Source of the DNA: G963675935 sp963803125 | GTDB lineage: Bacteria; Planctomycetota; Planctomycetia; Pirellulales; Thermoguttaceae | Length of the DNA stretch: 64,000 nucleotides | Direction of reading: 5' to 3' | Assembly (NCBI GenBank): GCA_963803125.1 | Contig: CAWDLR010000003.1 | Coordinates: forward strand, 2,728,001-2,792,000 | Shown: positions 1-7,992 of the stretch, one piece after another | How positions within the stretch are numbered: position 1 is the first letter of the stretch | How the letters are laid out: the number at the start of each line of letters is the position of its first letter | Program-made: the position numbers and the translations under genes | The notes under the pieces: generated by a model | Databases searched by the model: none | What the model was told of the DNA's origin: nothing | The model's input: only the letters and a program-made list of their open reading frames with translations

Positions 1-1236
1 TCGGTCCTCAAACATGTGCTGTACATCATCAAGGAGAACCGGACCTACGATCAGGTGTTTGGCGACGTCCGCGAAGGGGAGGGCGATCGCGACCTGTGCA
101 TCTTCGGCGAGAAGATAACGCCCAATCTGCATAAACTCGCGCGCGAGTTCGTCCTGCTCGACAACTTCTATTGCAGCGGAGCGGTCAGCGCCGACGGGCA
201 CCAGTGGACCGACGAGGCTTATGTGACCGACTACATCGAGAAATCGTTCGGCGATTGGCCGCGGAGCTACCCGTATTGGGGCGGCGACGCGATGGCCTAC
301 GCCGGCAGTGGATTCATCTGGGACAACGTCCTCGCCCGGGGAAAGACGCTGCGGGTCTACGGCGAGTTCGTCAGGGCGACGGTTCGCTGGAAGGACCAGG
401 CACGCAAAGGCCGACCGAGCTTCCTCGAGTGCTATCGCGATTATCGCAGCGGGGCCGGCAAGATCGAGGTGAGGGCGACGGCCGCGATCAAGACGCTGGA
501 ACCTTACATTTGTCCTACGGCGACGGGTTTCCCGATTGTCGTCTCCGACCAGTTTCGCGCCAGCCAGTTCCTGCGCGAGTTGAAGCAGTACGAAGCGAAA
601 GGCGAACTGCCGAACCTGATGATCATGCTCTTGCCGAACGACCACACCTCCGGCACGCAGCCGGGGATGCCCACGCCCGCGGCCGCGGTGGCCGACAACG
701 ACCTGGCGCTGGGCCGAATCGTCGAGGCCCTCAGCCACAGCCGATTCTGGCCGCAGACTTGCATCTTCGCCGTCGAGGACGATCCGCAGGCCGGGTTCGA
801 CCACATCGACGGGCATCGGACCGTGGCCCTGGCCGTCAGCCCCTACACGCGACGCCGTTTCGTGGACAGCACCAACTACAACCAGACGAGCATGGTGCGG
901 ACCATCGAACAGATTCTCGGCCTGCCGCCGATGAACCAGCTCGATGCCTCGGCCACGCCGATGGCGAGCTGTTTCAGCGAGCATCCCGACCTGACGCCCT
1001 ATACGGCGGCGAAAAACAACATTCCGCTCGATCAAGTCAATCCGCGGCTATCAGACGTCCTCGATCCGCGGCAGCGTCACTGGGCCGAGGTGTCGCTGCG
1101 GCTGCCGCTGGACGACGTCGACGAAGCCGACGAGGACACGCTTAACCGCATTCTCTGGCACGCCCAGACCGGCCGCGACGATACTTATCCCGCCCGGGCG
1201 GCGATCGATCCGCCCGGCGAGGATGACAGTGATTAG
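1..1236 (+). CDS. Phosphoesterase-family protein, C-terminal part (5' end outside window)
   Basis: The frame is open from base 1, so the true start lies upstream; the GTG at 16 is only an internal codon. The product belongs to the phosphoesterase family (PF04185-like: acid phosphatase or phospholipase C related, alkaline-phosphatase-like fold). The N-terminal motif IKENRTYDQVFGD is the family's signature start (HVxYIxKENRTxDxxFGD). Later motifs MLLPNDHTSG, VEDDPQ and GFDHIDGHR are plausible metal and phosphate ligands. In planctomycetes such domains often follow a beta-propeller, so the missing N-terminus could be one; this is inference. The substrate is unknown. The last ~60 residues are acidic and poorly conserved-looking. 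The gene ends 112 bp from the convergent isomerase-like gene. Confidence 0.8.
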   Translation, partial: SVLKHVLYIIKENRTYDQVFGDVREGEGDRDLCIFGEKITPNLHKLAREFVLLDNFYCSGAVSADGHQWTDEAYVTDYIEKSFGDWPRSYPYWGGDAMAYAGSGFIWDNVLARGKTLRVYGEFVRATVRWKDQARKGRPSFLECYRDYRSGAGKIEVRATAAIKTLEPYICPTATGFPIVVSDQFRASQFLRELKQYEAKGELPNLMIMLLPNDHTSGTQPGMPTPAAAVADNDLALGRIVEALSHSRFWPQTCIFAVEDDPQAGFDHIDGHRTVALAVSPYTRRRFVDSTNYNQTSMVRTIEQILGLPPMNQLDASATPMASCFSEHPDLTPYTAAKNNIPLDQVNPRLSDVLDPRQRHWAEVSLRLPLDDVDEADEDTLNRILWHAQTGRDDTYPARAAIDPPGEDDSD

Positions 1237-1348
1237 CTCGACACGGCCGAACGTCTTGCCCTTGGCAATCGCCTCGCAAAAGCCGCGCCGCTCGTGGCAA
1301 AAGACCTTGTCGCGGCCGACCAGAACATCTTCGTTTGCTGAGCCGTTG

Positions 1349-2206
1349 CTACGCAAGGCTATCGAGCGCACCGCGAACGTATCCGACCGTCTCGGCCACG
1401 CCCGGCAGCGGGTCGTGCTCGTCCTTCTCAAACTCGAACGACAGATTGCCGCAATAGCCGATCTTCTTGAGCGTGCGCAGAAAGCGGGGGATATCGATGA
1501 CGCCGCGGCCCGCCTCAACGGTATGTCCCTTCGCCGTCGCCGCGGATACGTCCTTCATGTGAATGTCGAACAGCCGGTCGGCGAATCGTTCGGCGGCACG
1601 GCTTGGATCGCCGCCCGCGCGGACCGTGTGACCGATGTCGATGCACAGGCCCACGCGGCGATCGAGCCCTTTGGTCTTCTCGTAGGCCACTTCGGGCAGC
1701 GGAAAGAACTTGTCACCCGGTCCATGATTGTGGATGGCGACGCGGATGTTGTACTCGCGCACCTTCTCGCCAATCAGCGGCAAGATGGAATAGGAGGGCG
1801 CGGCGACGATGATCCGCATCCCGCCGGCCTTGGCGTACTCGAACGCCCGTTGCACGTCGTCCGCTTGATGCATGTTGATTACTCCGCAGGCGTAGGGGTC
1901 GATGCCCGCCCTCCTCGCCTTGGACACAATCGCGGCGATCTGTTGCGGCGTGCTCCCAAGCGGCAGGTGAAAGTCCTTCAAGCAGATGCGTTTCAGGCCG
2001 AGCCGGGCCGTCATGGCCAACGCCTTGTCGAGCGGGAACTCCCTGAAGGTGTACGATGCGATTGCCAGACCGAACGTCCGCTTGGAGCGCGTGCTATCCC
2101 TGTCTTGCTCGGCCGCTATAGAATCCTGCCGCAAACCACCGCCGACCGTCAGCGATGCCACGGTCCCCACGCCGGTCCACTGTAAGAACTGTCGTCTGGT
2201 TGCCAT
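1349..2206 (-). CDS. Tat-exported sugar phosphate isomerase/epimerase-like TIM-barrel protein
   Basis: A 285-aa xylose-isomerase-like TIM-barrel protein (AP endonuclease family 2 fold). Residues 1-30 form a twin-arginine signal (MATRRQFLQWTG, then a hydrophobic run and an AAE cleavage-like site), so the product is probably exported folded. Putative metal ligands are visible: the E of NLSFEFE near the C-terminus, the H of VAIHNHGPGD, and the D and H of CIDIGHT and FDIHMKD. Many planctomycete paralogues act on sugars or inositols, but the exact substrate cannot be read from sequence. It is transcribed away from a 123-bp palindromic element just upstream and could be a single-gene unit. Confidence 0.85.
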   Translation of the reverse strand: MATRRQFLQWTGVGTVASLTVGGGLRQDSIAAEQDRDSTRSKRTFGLAIASYTFREFPLDKALAMTARLGLKRICLKDFHLPLGSTPQQIAAIVSKARRAGIDPYACGVINMHQADDVQRAFEYAKAGGMRIIVAAPSYSILPLIGEKVREYNIRVAIHNHGPGDKFFPLPEVAYEKTKGLDRRVGLCIDIGHTVRAGGDPSRAAERFADRLFDIHMKDVSAATAKGHTVEAGRGVIDIPRFLRTLKKIGYCGNLSFEFEKDEHDPLPGVAETVGYVRGALDSLA

Positions 2207-2228
2207 CGTCGTATCTCCTGGTAGTATG

Positions 2229-2352
2229 TAGTTTCTGTTGCGGAGAGGGCAGGTTAGCCGGATTGTCGCCTTTCGCTCCGCGAAAGTAGCGGGGATTGAT
2301 CGCTACTTTCGCGGAGCGAAAGGCGACAGAAGGCTTTCCGCAACAGAAACTA
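2229..2352. repeat. Palindromic repeat element, copy 1 (nested hairpin)
   Basis: The element has outer arms TAGTTTCTGTTGCGGA (2229-2244) and its reverse complement (2337-2352). Inside are perfect 27-bp inner arms, 2265-2291 and 2301-2327, around a 9-nt loop. A second copy in inverted orientation lies at 7464-7586, and the inner hairpin core recurs inside a coding gene at 44383-44434. The structure looks like a non-autonomous REP/MITE-type element; no transposase is encoded. Confidence 0.9.
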
Positions 2353-2370
2353 TGTAGTAAGCGAACACCG

Positions 2371-3321
2371 TCAGTTGCGGGCGGACTTCGCCAGCCGATC
2401 CCTCACCATCGCTACGGCTAAGCCGGGTTGCTTCCAGTTCTCCCCCGCCATGATCGAGCGCTGGTCCGCCGTCATGGGAAAATGCCACTGCTCGGCAAAA
2501 ATCGGGCTGAGGTCCTTCCGCGCGGCGAGACTGGCGGAGATCAGCCAATACAGTCCCTGTTGCAACGCCCCCGCTTCGCTGTCAGGATTAGCTTCCGGGC
2601 ACGTCGCGAGGTAGTGAAAGAACCGCTTCACCCAGACATTGCCGCCGTTCTCGCGGCGCAGACGCAGCATCGCGGAGGCGTAACATACGGGCTGATCGGA
2701 AGGGATGATCACGTTGCCGCGCGCGTCCTTGACGCGATGTGCCTTTTCGTCCTTGCACGTCGTATTCGTGAACAAGTCGAGGAAGTTCAGCCCGCTCGCA
2801 GCAAAACGAGGCTCCACGGCTTCGATCGTTTTGCGGGTGTCGGCCTCAAGGTCCTCGCACTTCAGTGCGTCCATGCAAACGTAGCGCATGAAAACGGCGA
2901 ACCCGGTTGTGAAGCAGGAATGCCGATTGCCGAAGGTGTAGAAATTCCGCCCCATTTCGTAGAAGACGTAGTGCGGCATCGCCTTGGGATGCGACTTCAG
3001 TTCCGGGTAGTTGTGGTCGTAGAACATCGCCAGTTCGATGCCCGTCGCGCCGACATATCCGCAGCCTGCGCCGCAGGTCACTTCATAGGCCGGTACGGCG
3101 GCGATAGTTGGCTTGCCGTTGATCTGATGGAACGATCTCGGCAACTGTCCGGTGAGGTTGGCATACAATTGCCAGCCCGCATCGAGCCGCGACACCCAAA
3201 TGCCCATTAACTTATGGTCGAACTGCGGACTGGTCGTGAAAAAAACCACCCGCTTGCCCCTCCACGGCGTCAGTTCGAAGCTGAATCCCCCGCGGGTCCA
3301 AGACTCGGGTTGCATTGCCAA
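2371..3321 (-). CDS. Secreted hypothetical protein, main frame (N-terminus out of frame)
   Basis: A 316-aa hypothetical protein with no family I can name with confidence. It is rich in aromatic residues and cysteines (CGAGCGYVG, NRHSCFTTGF, TTCKDEK), as is common in secreted planctomycete proteins, and reads plausibly as a globular enzyme-like domain. The reading frame continues upstream of the ATG at 3321 as far as a TGA near 3373, encoding a typical post-signal segment (ADETAPLAPGKPIDYAP). A good signal peptide lies just upstream in another frame (3332-3445). The intact gene therefore probably ran 2371-3445 and has lost its frame near 3370-3375, or there is a sequence error. Confidence 0.6.
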   Translation of the reverse strand: MAMQPESWTRGGFSFELTPWRGKRVVFFTTSPQFDHKLMGIWVSRLDAGWQLYANLTGQLPRSFHQINGKPTIAAVPAYEVTCGAGCGYVGATGIELAMFYDHNYPELKSHPKAMPHYVFYEMGRNFYTFGNRHSCFTTGFAVFMRYVCMDALKCEDLEADTRKTIEAVEPRFAASGLNFLDLFTNTTCKDEKAHRVKDARGNVIIPSDQPVCYASAMLRLRRENGGNVWVKRFFHYLATCPEANPDSEAGALQQGLYWLISASLAARKDLSPIFAEQWHFPMTADQRSIMAGENWKQPGLAVAMVRDRLAKSARN

Positions 3322-3331
3322 CGGGGCATAG

Positions 3332-3445
3332 TCAATCGGCTTTCCAGGCGCGAGCGGCGCAGTCTCGTCGGCTCAGCGACGTAGAAGTTTCGCACAATAC
3401 AAGAGCGACAAGGCTGGCCAGAACGGCGGGGACGAAGTGTTTCAT
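3332..3445 (-). pseudogene. Signal-peptide start of the 2371 gene, shifted out of frame
   Basis: ATG at 3445 starts a 37-codon frame whose first ~20 residues (MKHFVPAVLASLVALVLC) are a classical Sec or lipoprotein-like signal with a basic n-region and a hydrophobic core. It ends in TGA at 3332. The continuing mature protein is in another frame from about 3372 downwards. A 1-nt insertion or 2-nt deletion near 3370-3375 would join the two. No other gene explains an isolated signal peptide here. Confidence 0.6.
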
Positions 3446-3511
3446 GATCCGGCGCCTCCAATTCAGGGAATCTGTTGAGTCACCTTCCAATTGAGTTTCC
3501 TCGCTGCAATT

Positions 3512-4030
3512 TCACGGCCTGTTCTGCTCGGCAAATCTCCCCTCATACTTCGCATGGCCATCGCATCGTTCAAACACGAACTGGCAGATGCGGGTGTCCG
3601 GATACAGGGCCAGCGGCGCATGTCCGAGGTTCACGATCTCCAAGACCTGATGGTTCGAGATGCCCGGGTGCATGAAGCCCGCGGTGACGTGGACGGCAAG
3701 CCCGAATCGCGCGAATCTGCTTCGTCCTTCAAGCCGGCCGGAGACGTTGTCGGCCAGGGTGATCTTCTCCCGCGTGATCCCGAGAATCATCTCGCCGGGC
3801 TTGATCACCACATAACTCCCATCGTCGACGTGGACACTCCTGGTAATATCCTCGAACCGGGAGTCGTTCTTGACGTGGTAGACCTTGGACTTCTTCTTGA
3901 ACACTCTGAAGTCGTTCCCAAGCGTAAGATCGACGGATCCGGGACCGACCTGCGAGCTATCGAGCGGTTCAATCCTGATCGAGCCGTCCTCCAACGCCTT
4001 CTCGATCTCCACCCCGACTAGAATGCTCAT
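3512..4030 (-). CDS. dcd: dCTP deaminase
   Basis: A 172-aa protein of the dCTP deaminase/dUTPase superfamily, which converts dCTP to dUTP for dTMP synthesis. Family motifs are present: QVGPGSVDLTLG near the start, GRLEGRSRFARFGLAVHVTA (the nucleotide-binding GRSS-like motif), and VLEIVNLG, carrying the Glu expected to be catalytic. The start at 4030 is chosen because the family begins near MSILVG and because AAAGGT lies a few bases upstream; a longer frame to 4258 would overlap the fucosidase gene and has low-complexity, non-homologous sequence. Its position between a broken secreted protein and fucosidases suggests no functional link with them. Confidence 0.92.
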   Translation of the reverse strand: MSILVGVEIEKALEDGSIRIEPLDSSQVGPGSVDLTLGNDFRVFKKKSKVYHVKNDSRFEDITRSVHVDDGSYVVIKPGEMILGITREKITLADNVSGRLEGRSRFARFGLAVHVTAGFMHPGISNHQVLEIVNLGHAPLALYPDTRICQFVFERCDGHAKYEGRFAEQNRP

Positions 4031-4083
4031 GTCAGCGAGACCTTTCTTTGTCCTAACTCGTTTCGGCGGCTCTGCGTGGCGAC

Positions 4084-5412
4084 CTAACGATAGGCGAGCG
4101 ACGGTACCGGGCGGTTGACATCGAACACCGAGAACTCGCGGATCGCCACCGCCGCCGCACTCTCCTGGACGTTCAGGCGGATGGCGGTCATCGCGGTCCG
4201 GCGGAAGGGCACGATCTGGCGGTTGCCGATCTGTGTGCCGCGCAGCAAAGCCATCCATCTTCCGCCGGGGAGTCGGCCTTCGACGGTGAAACGACGCGCG
4301 CGTTCGCCCCTGCGGATGTCCTCGCGGAGAACGACGTGATCCACGGTCTTCTCGCCGCGGAAGTCCATGCTCAGGCTGTTGCCTTCACCGTTGGTGGTGA
4401 ACAGGGGCTTGGCAAAGCGGGCGGCGATTTCATCGCCAAATTCCTTGAGCCGGCGAACTTGCGCTGGCGGTATCTCGCCGTGATCGTCGGGCGTGACGTT
4501 GAGCAGGAGGTTCACGCCGCGGCCGACCGACATGTAGTAGATCTCGACGAGCGCGTCGAGGCTGAGAATGCGGCGGTCGCTTCCCTGGCGCCAAAACCAG
4601 TCGGGCCGCAGGATCGAGACGTCGCACTCGGCCGGGCACCAGACGTTGCCCGCGGGAGTGCCGCCGCCTTCCCTGGGCGTCTCGCCCTCCTTCCATTCAA
4701 TCGTGTTCCAGCACGGATACGGTGCGAAGCCGTGTTCGGTCCCGACCCAGCGCGACGAGTTCAGCCGCCGGCCCTGGAAGGTGATGATGCCCGGCGCAAG
4801 CCTGGCGATCAGATCATTGACCGGCACGACGTTGCCGCCGTCGAACCACAACTCGAACATCGGCCCGTATTTCGTGAGGATTTCGGTCAATTGCCGCCGG
4901 TAGATTTCGTTGTACTGCCTCTGTTTCTCCGCACTGGCGGCGCGTCCGCCGCCGCCGACTTTGTGGATATCCGAGCGCGGCGAGAGGTAGACGCCGAAGC
5001 GCAGGCCTTGTTTGCGGCAGGCCGCCGCGAGATCGCCGAGCATGTCGCCTTTGCCGTTTTTCCAGGGCGACGTTTTCAGGCTGTAGTCCGTCGTATCGGT
5101 CTGCCATGCGCAATAGCCGCCGCAGTGTTTGGCCACGAAGATCAGGTAGCGCGCCCCCGCGGTCCGCGCCGCCCGGGCGATCTTCGTCGCGTCGAACTTG
5201 TCGGGATTGATCTTCTGCGGCGGCGTGGAGAGATCATCGCCCTCGCCGCCTTGATAGACGTTCGGCGCCCAGTGGATGAAGATCCCGATGCCGGCCTCCA
5301 ACCACTCCGCCTGCTCCCGGCTCGGCCGCGGTAATGCGGTCTGCGCCGCGGCGGAAGCTGCGAAAGACACCGCAACAACTGTCGCCAGTATGAGTCTTAT
5401 TCTGCACGGCAT
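4084..5412 (-). CDS. Alpha-L-fucosidase-like glycoside hydrolase (GH29)
   Basis: A 442-aa secreted GH29 enzyme. Residues 1-23 are a Sec signal ending in SAAAQ. The catalytic barrel shows the family hallmarks: GIFIHWAPN, YLIFVAKHCGGYCAW (family KHHDGF region) and FELWFDGG, whose Asp is the expected nucleophile. The late barrel motif VGRGVNLLLNVTPDDHGEIP is also typical. The C-terminal ~100 residues look like a beta-sandwich. The expected activity is exo-release of alpha-L-fucose from glycans outside the cytoplasm. It sits 46 bp downstream of a second GH29 gene on the same strand, so the two are probably co-transcribed. Confidence 0.9.
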   Translation of the reverse strand: MPCRIRLILATVVAVSFAASAAAQTALPRPSREQAEWLEAGIGIFIHWAPNVYQGGEGDDLSTPPQKINPDKFDATKIARAARTAGARYLIFVAKHCGGYCAWQTDTTDYSLKTSPWKNGKGDMLGDLAAACRKQGLRFGVYLSPRSDIHKVGGGGRAASAEKQRQYNEIYRRQLTEILTKYGPMFELWFDGGNVVPVNDLIARLAPGIITFQGRRLNSSRWVGTEHGFAPYPCWNTIEWKEGETPREGGGTPAGNVWCPAECDVSILRPDWFWRQGSDRRILSLDALVEIYYMSVGRGVNLLLNVTPDDHGEIPPAQVRRLKEFGDEIAARFAKPLFTTNGEGNSLSMDFRGEKTVDHVVLREDIRRGERARRFTVEGRLPGGRWMALLRGTQIGNRQIVPFRRTAMTAIRLNVQESAAAVAIREFSVFDVNRPVPSLAYR

Positions 5413-5458
5413 GGTAGTATCTTTCCAGACAAGGGTCGAACATCGCCGGCCGAAGGGG

Positions 5459-7246
5459 CTACTTCTGCAACGGCGTGAGAATCACCGTCTGCAATCCGAT
5501 GACTTTCCACTTCGGCTCCGCTTTCGGTTTCACTCCCAACGTATAGCTGCCGGCCTTTTCAATCTTCAGTGTACCCAGCCTCTCGGTAGTGAATGTCGAC
5601 CAATCGCCGGTAGGTTTTGATCTTCCCGAAAGCGATTGATCGCCCATCGTGATCACGAATTCGCTGCCTTCGGCGCCGGTCTGACACGAATAGACGATCT
5701 CCACACGGTAGATACCCGGCTTCTGCAACTTGAATTGCCAGTCAACGTAATCCCTGGGATCGTGCCAGTAGCCGATGTTGTCTTTGCCGCCGCCGGATTC
5801 ATAGCGGGGCGAATCGCCGTGGATCGTCGCCTCCGCAGCGTGCAGCATGATCTTCCCATCGGCTTGCGGGCGAATCGACAAATCGACTTGCGGCGGGCCG
5901 TCGATTTCCAGCACGACGACCGAAACGTCGGGATCGGGAAGATGCTCGGACAAACTGAGCGCGATCCCGCCGCCGGCGGAACGCTTCCATTGCACGCTCC
6001 GGGCGCCGTCGGCGAGCCAGTAGGCTCGTTTCACTTCATTGCGCAACGCCGGCAGCAGCACCTCTTTCCCCGGAGTGCCGTAGAGGTGGAGGAATATTTT
6101 GCCCGGTTTTTGCGTGCATGTGCCCCAGGCAAACGAGCGCGGCCAAAACGGGCTGTGCCGCGTGCCGTAAATCGCGGCGCCGTTGAGATTGAGCCACTGG
6201 CCGATTTGCAGCAGCCGCTCTTGCATGATGACCGGTATGCGTCCGTCGGCGGTCGGGCCGACGTTCAGCAGCAGGTTGCCGCCGTTGCCGGCGCACTTGG
6301 CCAGCATTTGCAGCAACTGGCCGCGGGTGTTGTAGTCGCGGACGTCCTCGTTGCGATTGTAGCCGTAGCTCGAACCCATGCCGCGGTCTTCCTGCCAGGG
6401 ATGGGTGGGCGGGAAGTTGCCGCCGCCGTATTCGCTCTCGTAGATGTCGCCGTGTTGGCCGCGGACGCCGCCCCAACGATCGTTGACGACGACCTCGTTC
6501 TTGCAGGGCGAGTTGTTGTAGAGCCAGGCCAGGAACTCTTCGCTCCGCCACTTCTTGGAATCCGGCATGTCCCAATCGCCGTCGGCGAAGATGAAGGCCG
6601 GGCTGTACCTGGCCACAACGTCCTTGATCTGCGGCAGGAAATGCTCGTTGACGTAGCGGGCGCGATCCGACTGCCAGAGCGGGTGATACCATTCATAGAG
6701 CGAATAGTAGATTCCCATCTTCATCCCGCGGCGGCGAACGGCGGCGGTCACTTCTCCCAGCACGTCGCGTTTCGGGCCGGTCGCCTTGGCGTTCCAGCCG
6801 GGACTATACGGGCTGGGCCAGAGGCAGAAGCCGTCGTGATAGTTGGCCGCCATCACCACGTATTTCGCGCCCGACTGGGCAAACAACTCGGCCCACTCCG
6901 CGGGATTGAACAACTCGCCGCGCATCATCGACCCGAAGCGATGGTAATCGAAATCGCCGCCGTAGTTCTTCACGTGGAAGTCGTAAAACGGCCCCTTTCC
7001 GCTGCGCACGTGGTTCCAATACCATTCGGCATACTCGCCCTTGGGCGCGTAGGAGGGCACGCAGTAGGGCCCCCAACAGACCATCACGCCGAAGCGGGCG
7101 GCGTTGAACCATTTGGGAATGGGACGCTGGTCGAGCGACCGCCAATTCGGCTCGTACTTCTGGCCCAGCGCCGCCGAAGCGGCGAAGAACGATGCCAGTG
7201 CCCATGCGATTAAGCGATTTGTCACTCGCACAACTCTCCTCCACAC
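5459..7246 (-). CDS. Alpha-L-fucosidase-like glycoside hydrolase (GH29) with C-terminal domain
   Basis: A 595-aa secreted enzyme. After a hydrophobic signal (RLIAWALASFFAASAALGQ) comes a GH29 barrel with FGVMVCWGPY, YVVMAANYHDGFCLWPSPYS and FIFADGDWD (candidate nucleophile Asp in the ADGDWD segment). NGGNLLLNVGPTADGRIP is the typical late motif. Residues ~455-595 form an extra beta-rich module, probably carbohydrate-binding, with the pattern of a galactose-binding-like domain. The first codons are uncertain; an internal Met could also serve. It lies upstream of, and probably in operon with, the GH29 at 4084. Fucose-specific activity is inferred from family only; some GH29 relatives act on other linkages. 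Confidence 0.88.
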   Translation of the reverse strand: MWRRVVRVTNRLIAWALASFFAASAALGQKYEPNWRSLDQRPIPKWFNAARFGVMVCWGPYCVPSYAPKGEYAEWYWNHVRSGKGPFYDFHVKNYGGDFDYHRFGSMMRGELFNPAEWAELFAQSGAKYVVMAANYHDGFCLWPSPYSPGWNAKATGPKRDVLGEVTAAVRRRGMKMGIYYSLYEWYHPLWQSDRARYVNEHFLPQIKDVVARYSPAFIFADGDWDMPDSKKWRSEEFLAWLYNNSPCKNEVVVNDRWGGVRGQHGDIYESEYGGGNFPPTHPWQEDRGMGSSYGYNRNEDVRDYNTRGQLLQMLAKCAGNGGNLLLNVGPTADGRIPVIMQERLLQIGQWLNLNGAAIYGTRHSPFWPRSFAWGTCTQKPGKIFLHLYGTPGKEVLLPALRNEVKRAYWLADGARSVQWKRSAGGGIALSLSEHLPDPDVSVVVLEIDGPPQVDLSIRPQADGKIMLHAAEATIHGDSPRYESGGGKDNIGYWHDPRDYVDWQFKLQKPGIYRVEIVYSCQTGAEGSEFVITMGDQSLSGRSKPTGDWSTFTTERLGTLKIEKAGSYTLGVKPKAEPKWKVIGLQTVILTPLQK

Positions 7247-7992
7247 GGGTCGATGTCACCGTAAACTTACAATCCGCAAATCAGCAGGATCGACCAAGCC
7301 GCGCCGGCGTTCGCCGGTTGCACGTGGGCGGCCATAGTCGCGCTTTGGTCCCCGCTTCACCGCATTGCAGTCGATGACAGAAGAGCGATGAAGGTGACCA
7401 ACGCGAGTCTAAGTCGGCATGTTCTCTCATCTTCCCCCATAATCCCTCATGTCGTACTACTTTGTTTCTGTTGCGGAAAGCCTTCTGTCGCCTTTCGCTC
7501 CGCGAAAGTAGCGATCAATCCCCGCTACTTTCGCGGAGCGAAAGGCGACAATCCGGGCTAACCTGCTCCCTCCGCAACAGAAACTATTTTACAGCAACAC
7601 GCAGCATACCCCAAGGTCAGCCCCATATCAATGGTGCAAGGGGCATCATCTGTCCCCCTGGACAGTCGACAGTCAACCTGAGTTTTTGCGGCCTCAGCGG
7701 AAAACCGTTGACATGTAGGATTGCGGAGCGACAATGAGATGCGGTGAAGTACCACCCCGCCTTGGCAAGAGTGTGGCCAGGGGAGAAACGGCGCACGAGA
7801 GCAACAACGACGTCAGACTTTCTCGTTCGGATGACTACCAAGACGCTTCTGGTGACTCTTGCCTGCACCGAACTGAAGAGCGTGCCGATTGCATCGGCAA
7901 CCGCGGCGGTTCGGCCGGATGCGAAGGGAGAAATCACTTTCTCGGCAGCGCTTACTGCGCGCGTCCCGACAAACTGATCGCGAGGAACAACA
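7247..7992. other. Intergenic stretch holding a palindromic repeat
   Basis: This 746-bp gap separates the divergent GH29 and S9 peptidase genes. It holds the palindromic element at 7464-7586. The remaining ~400 bp (7587-7992) contain only short overlapping frames without recognizable domains. Promoters for both flanking genes must lie here, but no clear consensus box stands out. Confidence 0.6.
7464..7586. repeat. Palindromic repeat element, copy 2 (inverted relative to copy 1)
   Basis: Same organisation as the 2229-2352 element, in the opposite orientation. The outer arms are GTTTCTGTTGCGGA at the left and its complement ending at 7586. The inner perfect 27-bp arms lie at 7487-7513 and 7523-7549 around a 9-nt loop. 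Only a few bases in the single-sided spacer differ from copy 1. The two copies bracket 5.1 kb. Confidence 0.9.

Noticed and set aside
5636..7213. 525-codon + strand frame opposite the GH29 gene
   Set aside because: Shadow of the GH29 gene; no motif, while the minus frame has GH29 signatures.
7462..7737. Frame of 91 codons starting in the palindromic element
   Set aside because: It only translates the repeat (SLRESS-type peptide) and following non-coding DNA.
7744..7977. Short frame before the S9 peptidase
   Set aside because: No start context, domain or conservation clue; probably the upstream regulatory region.
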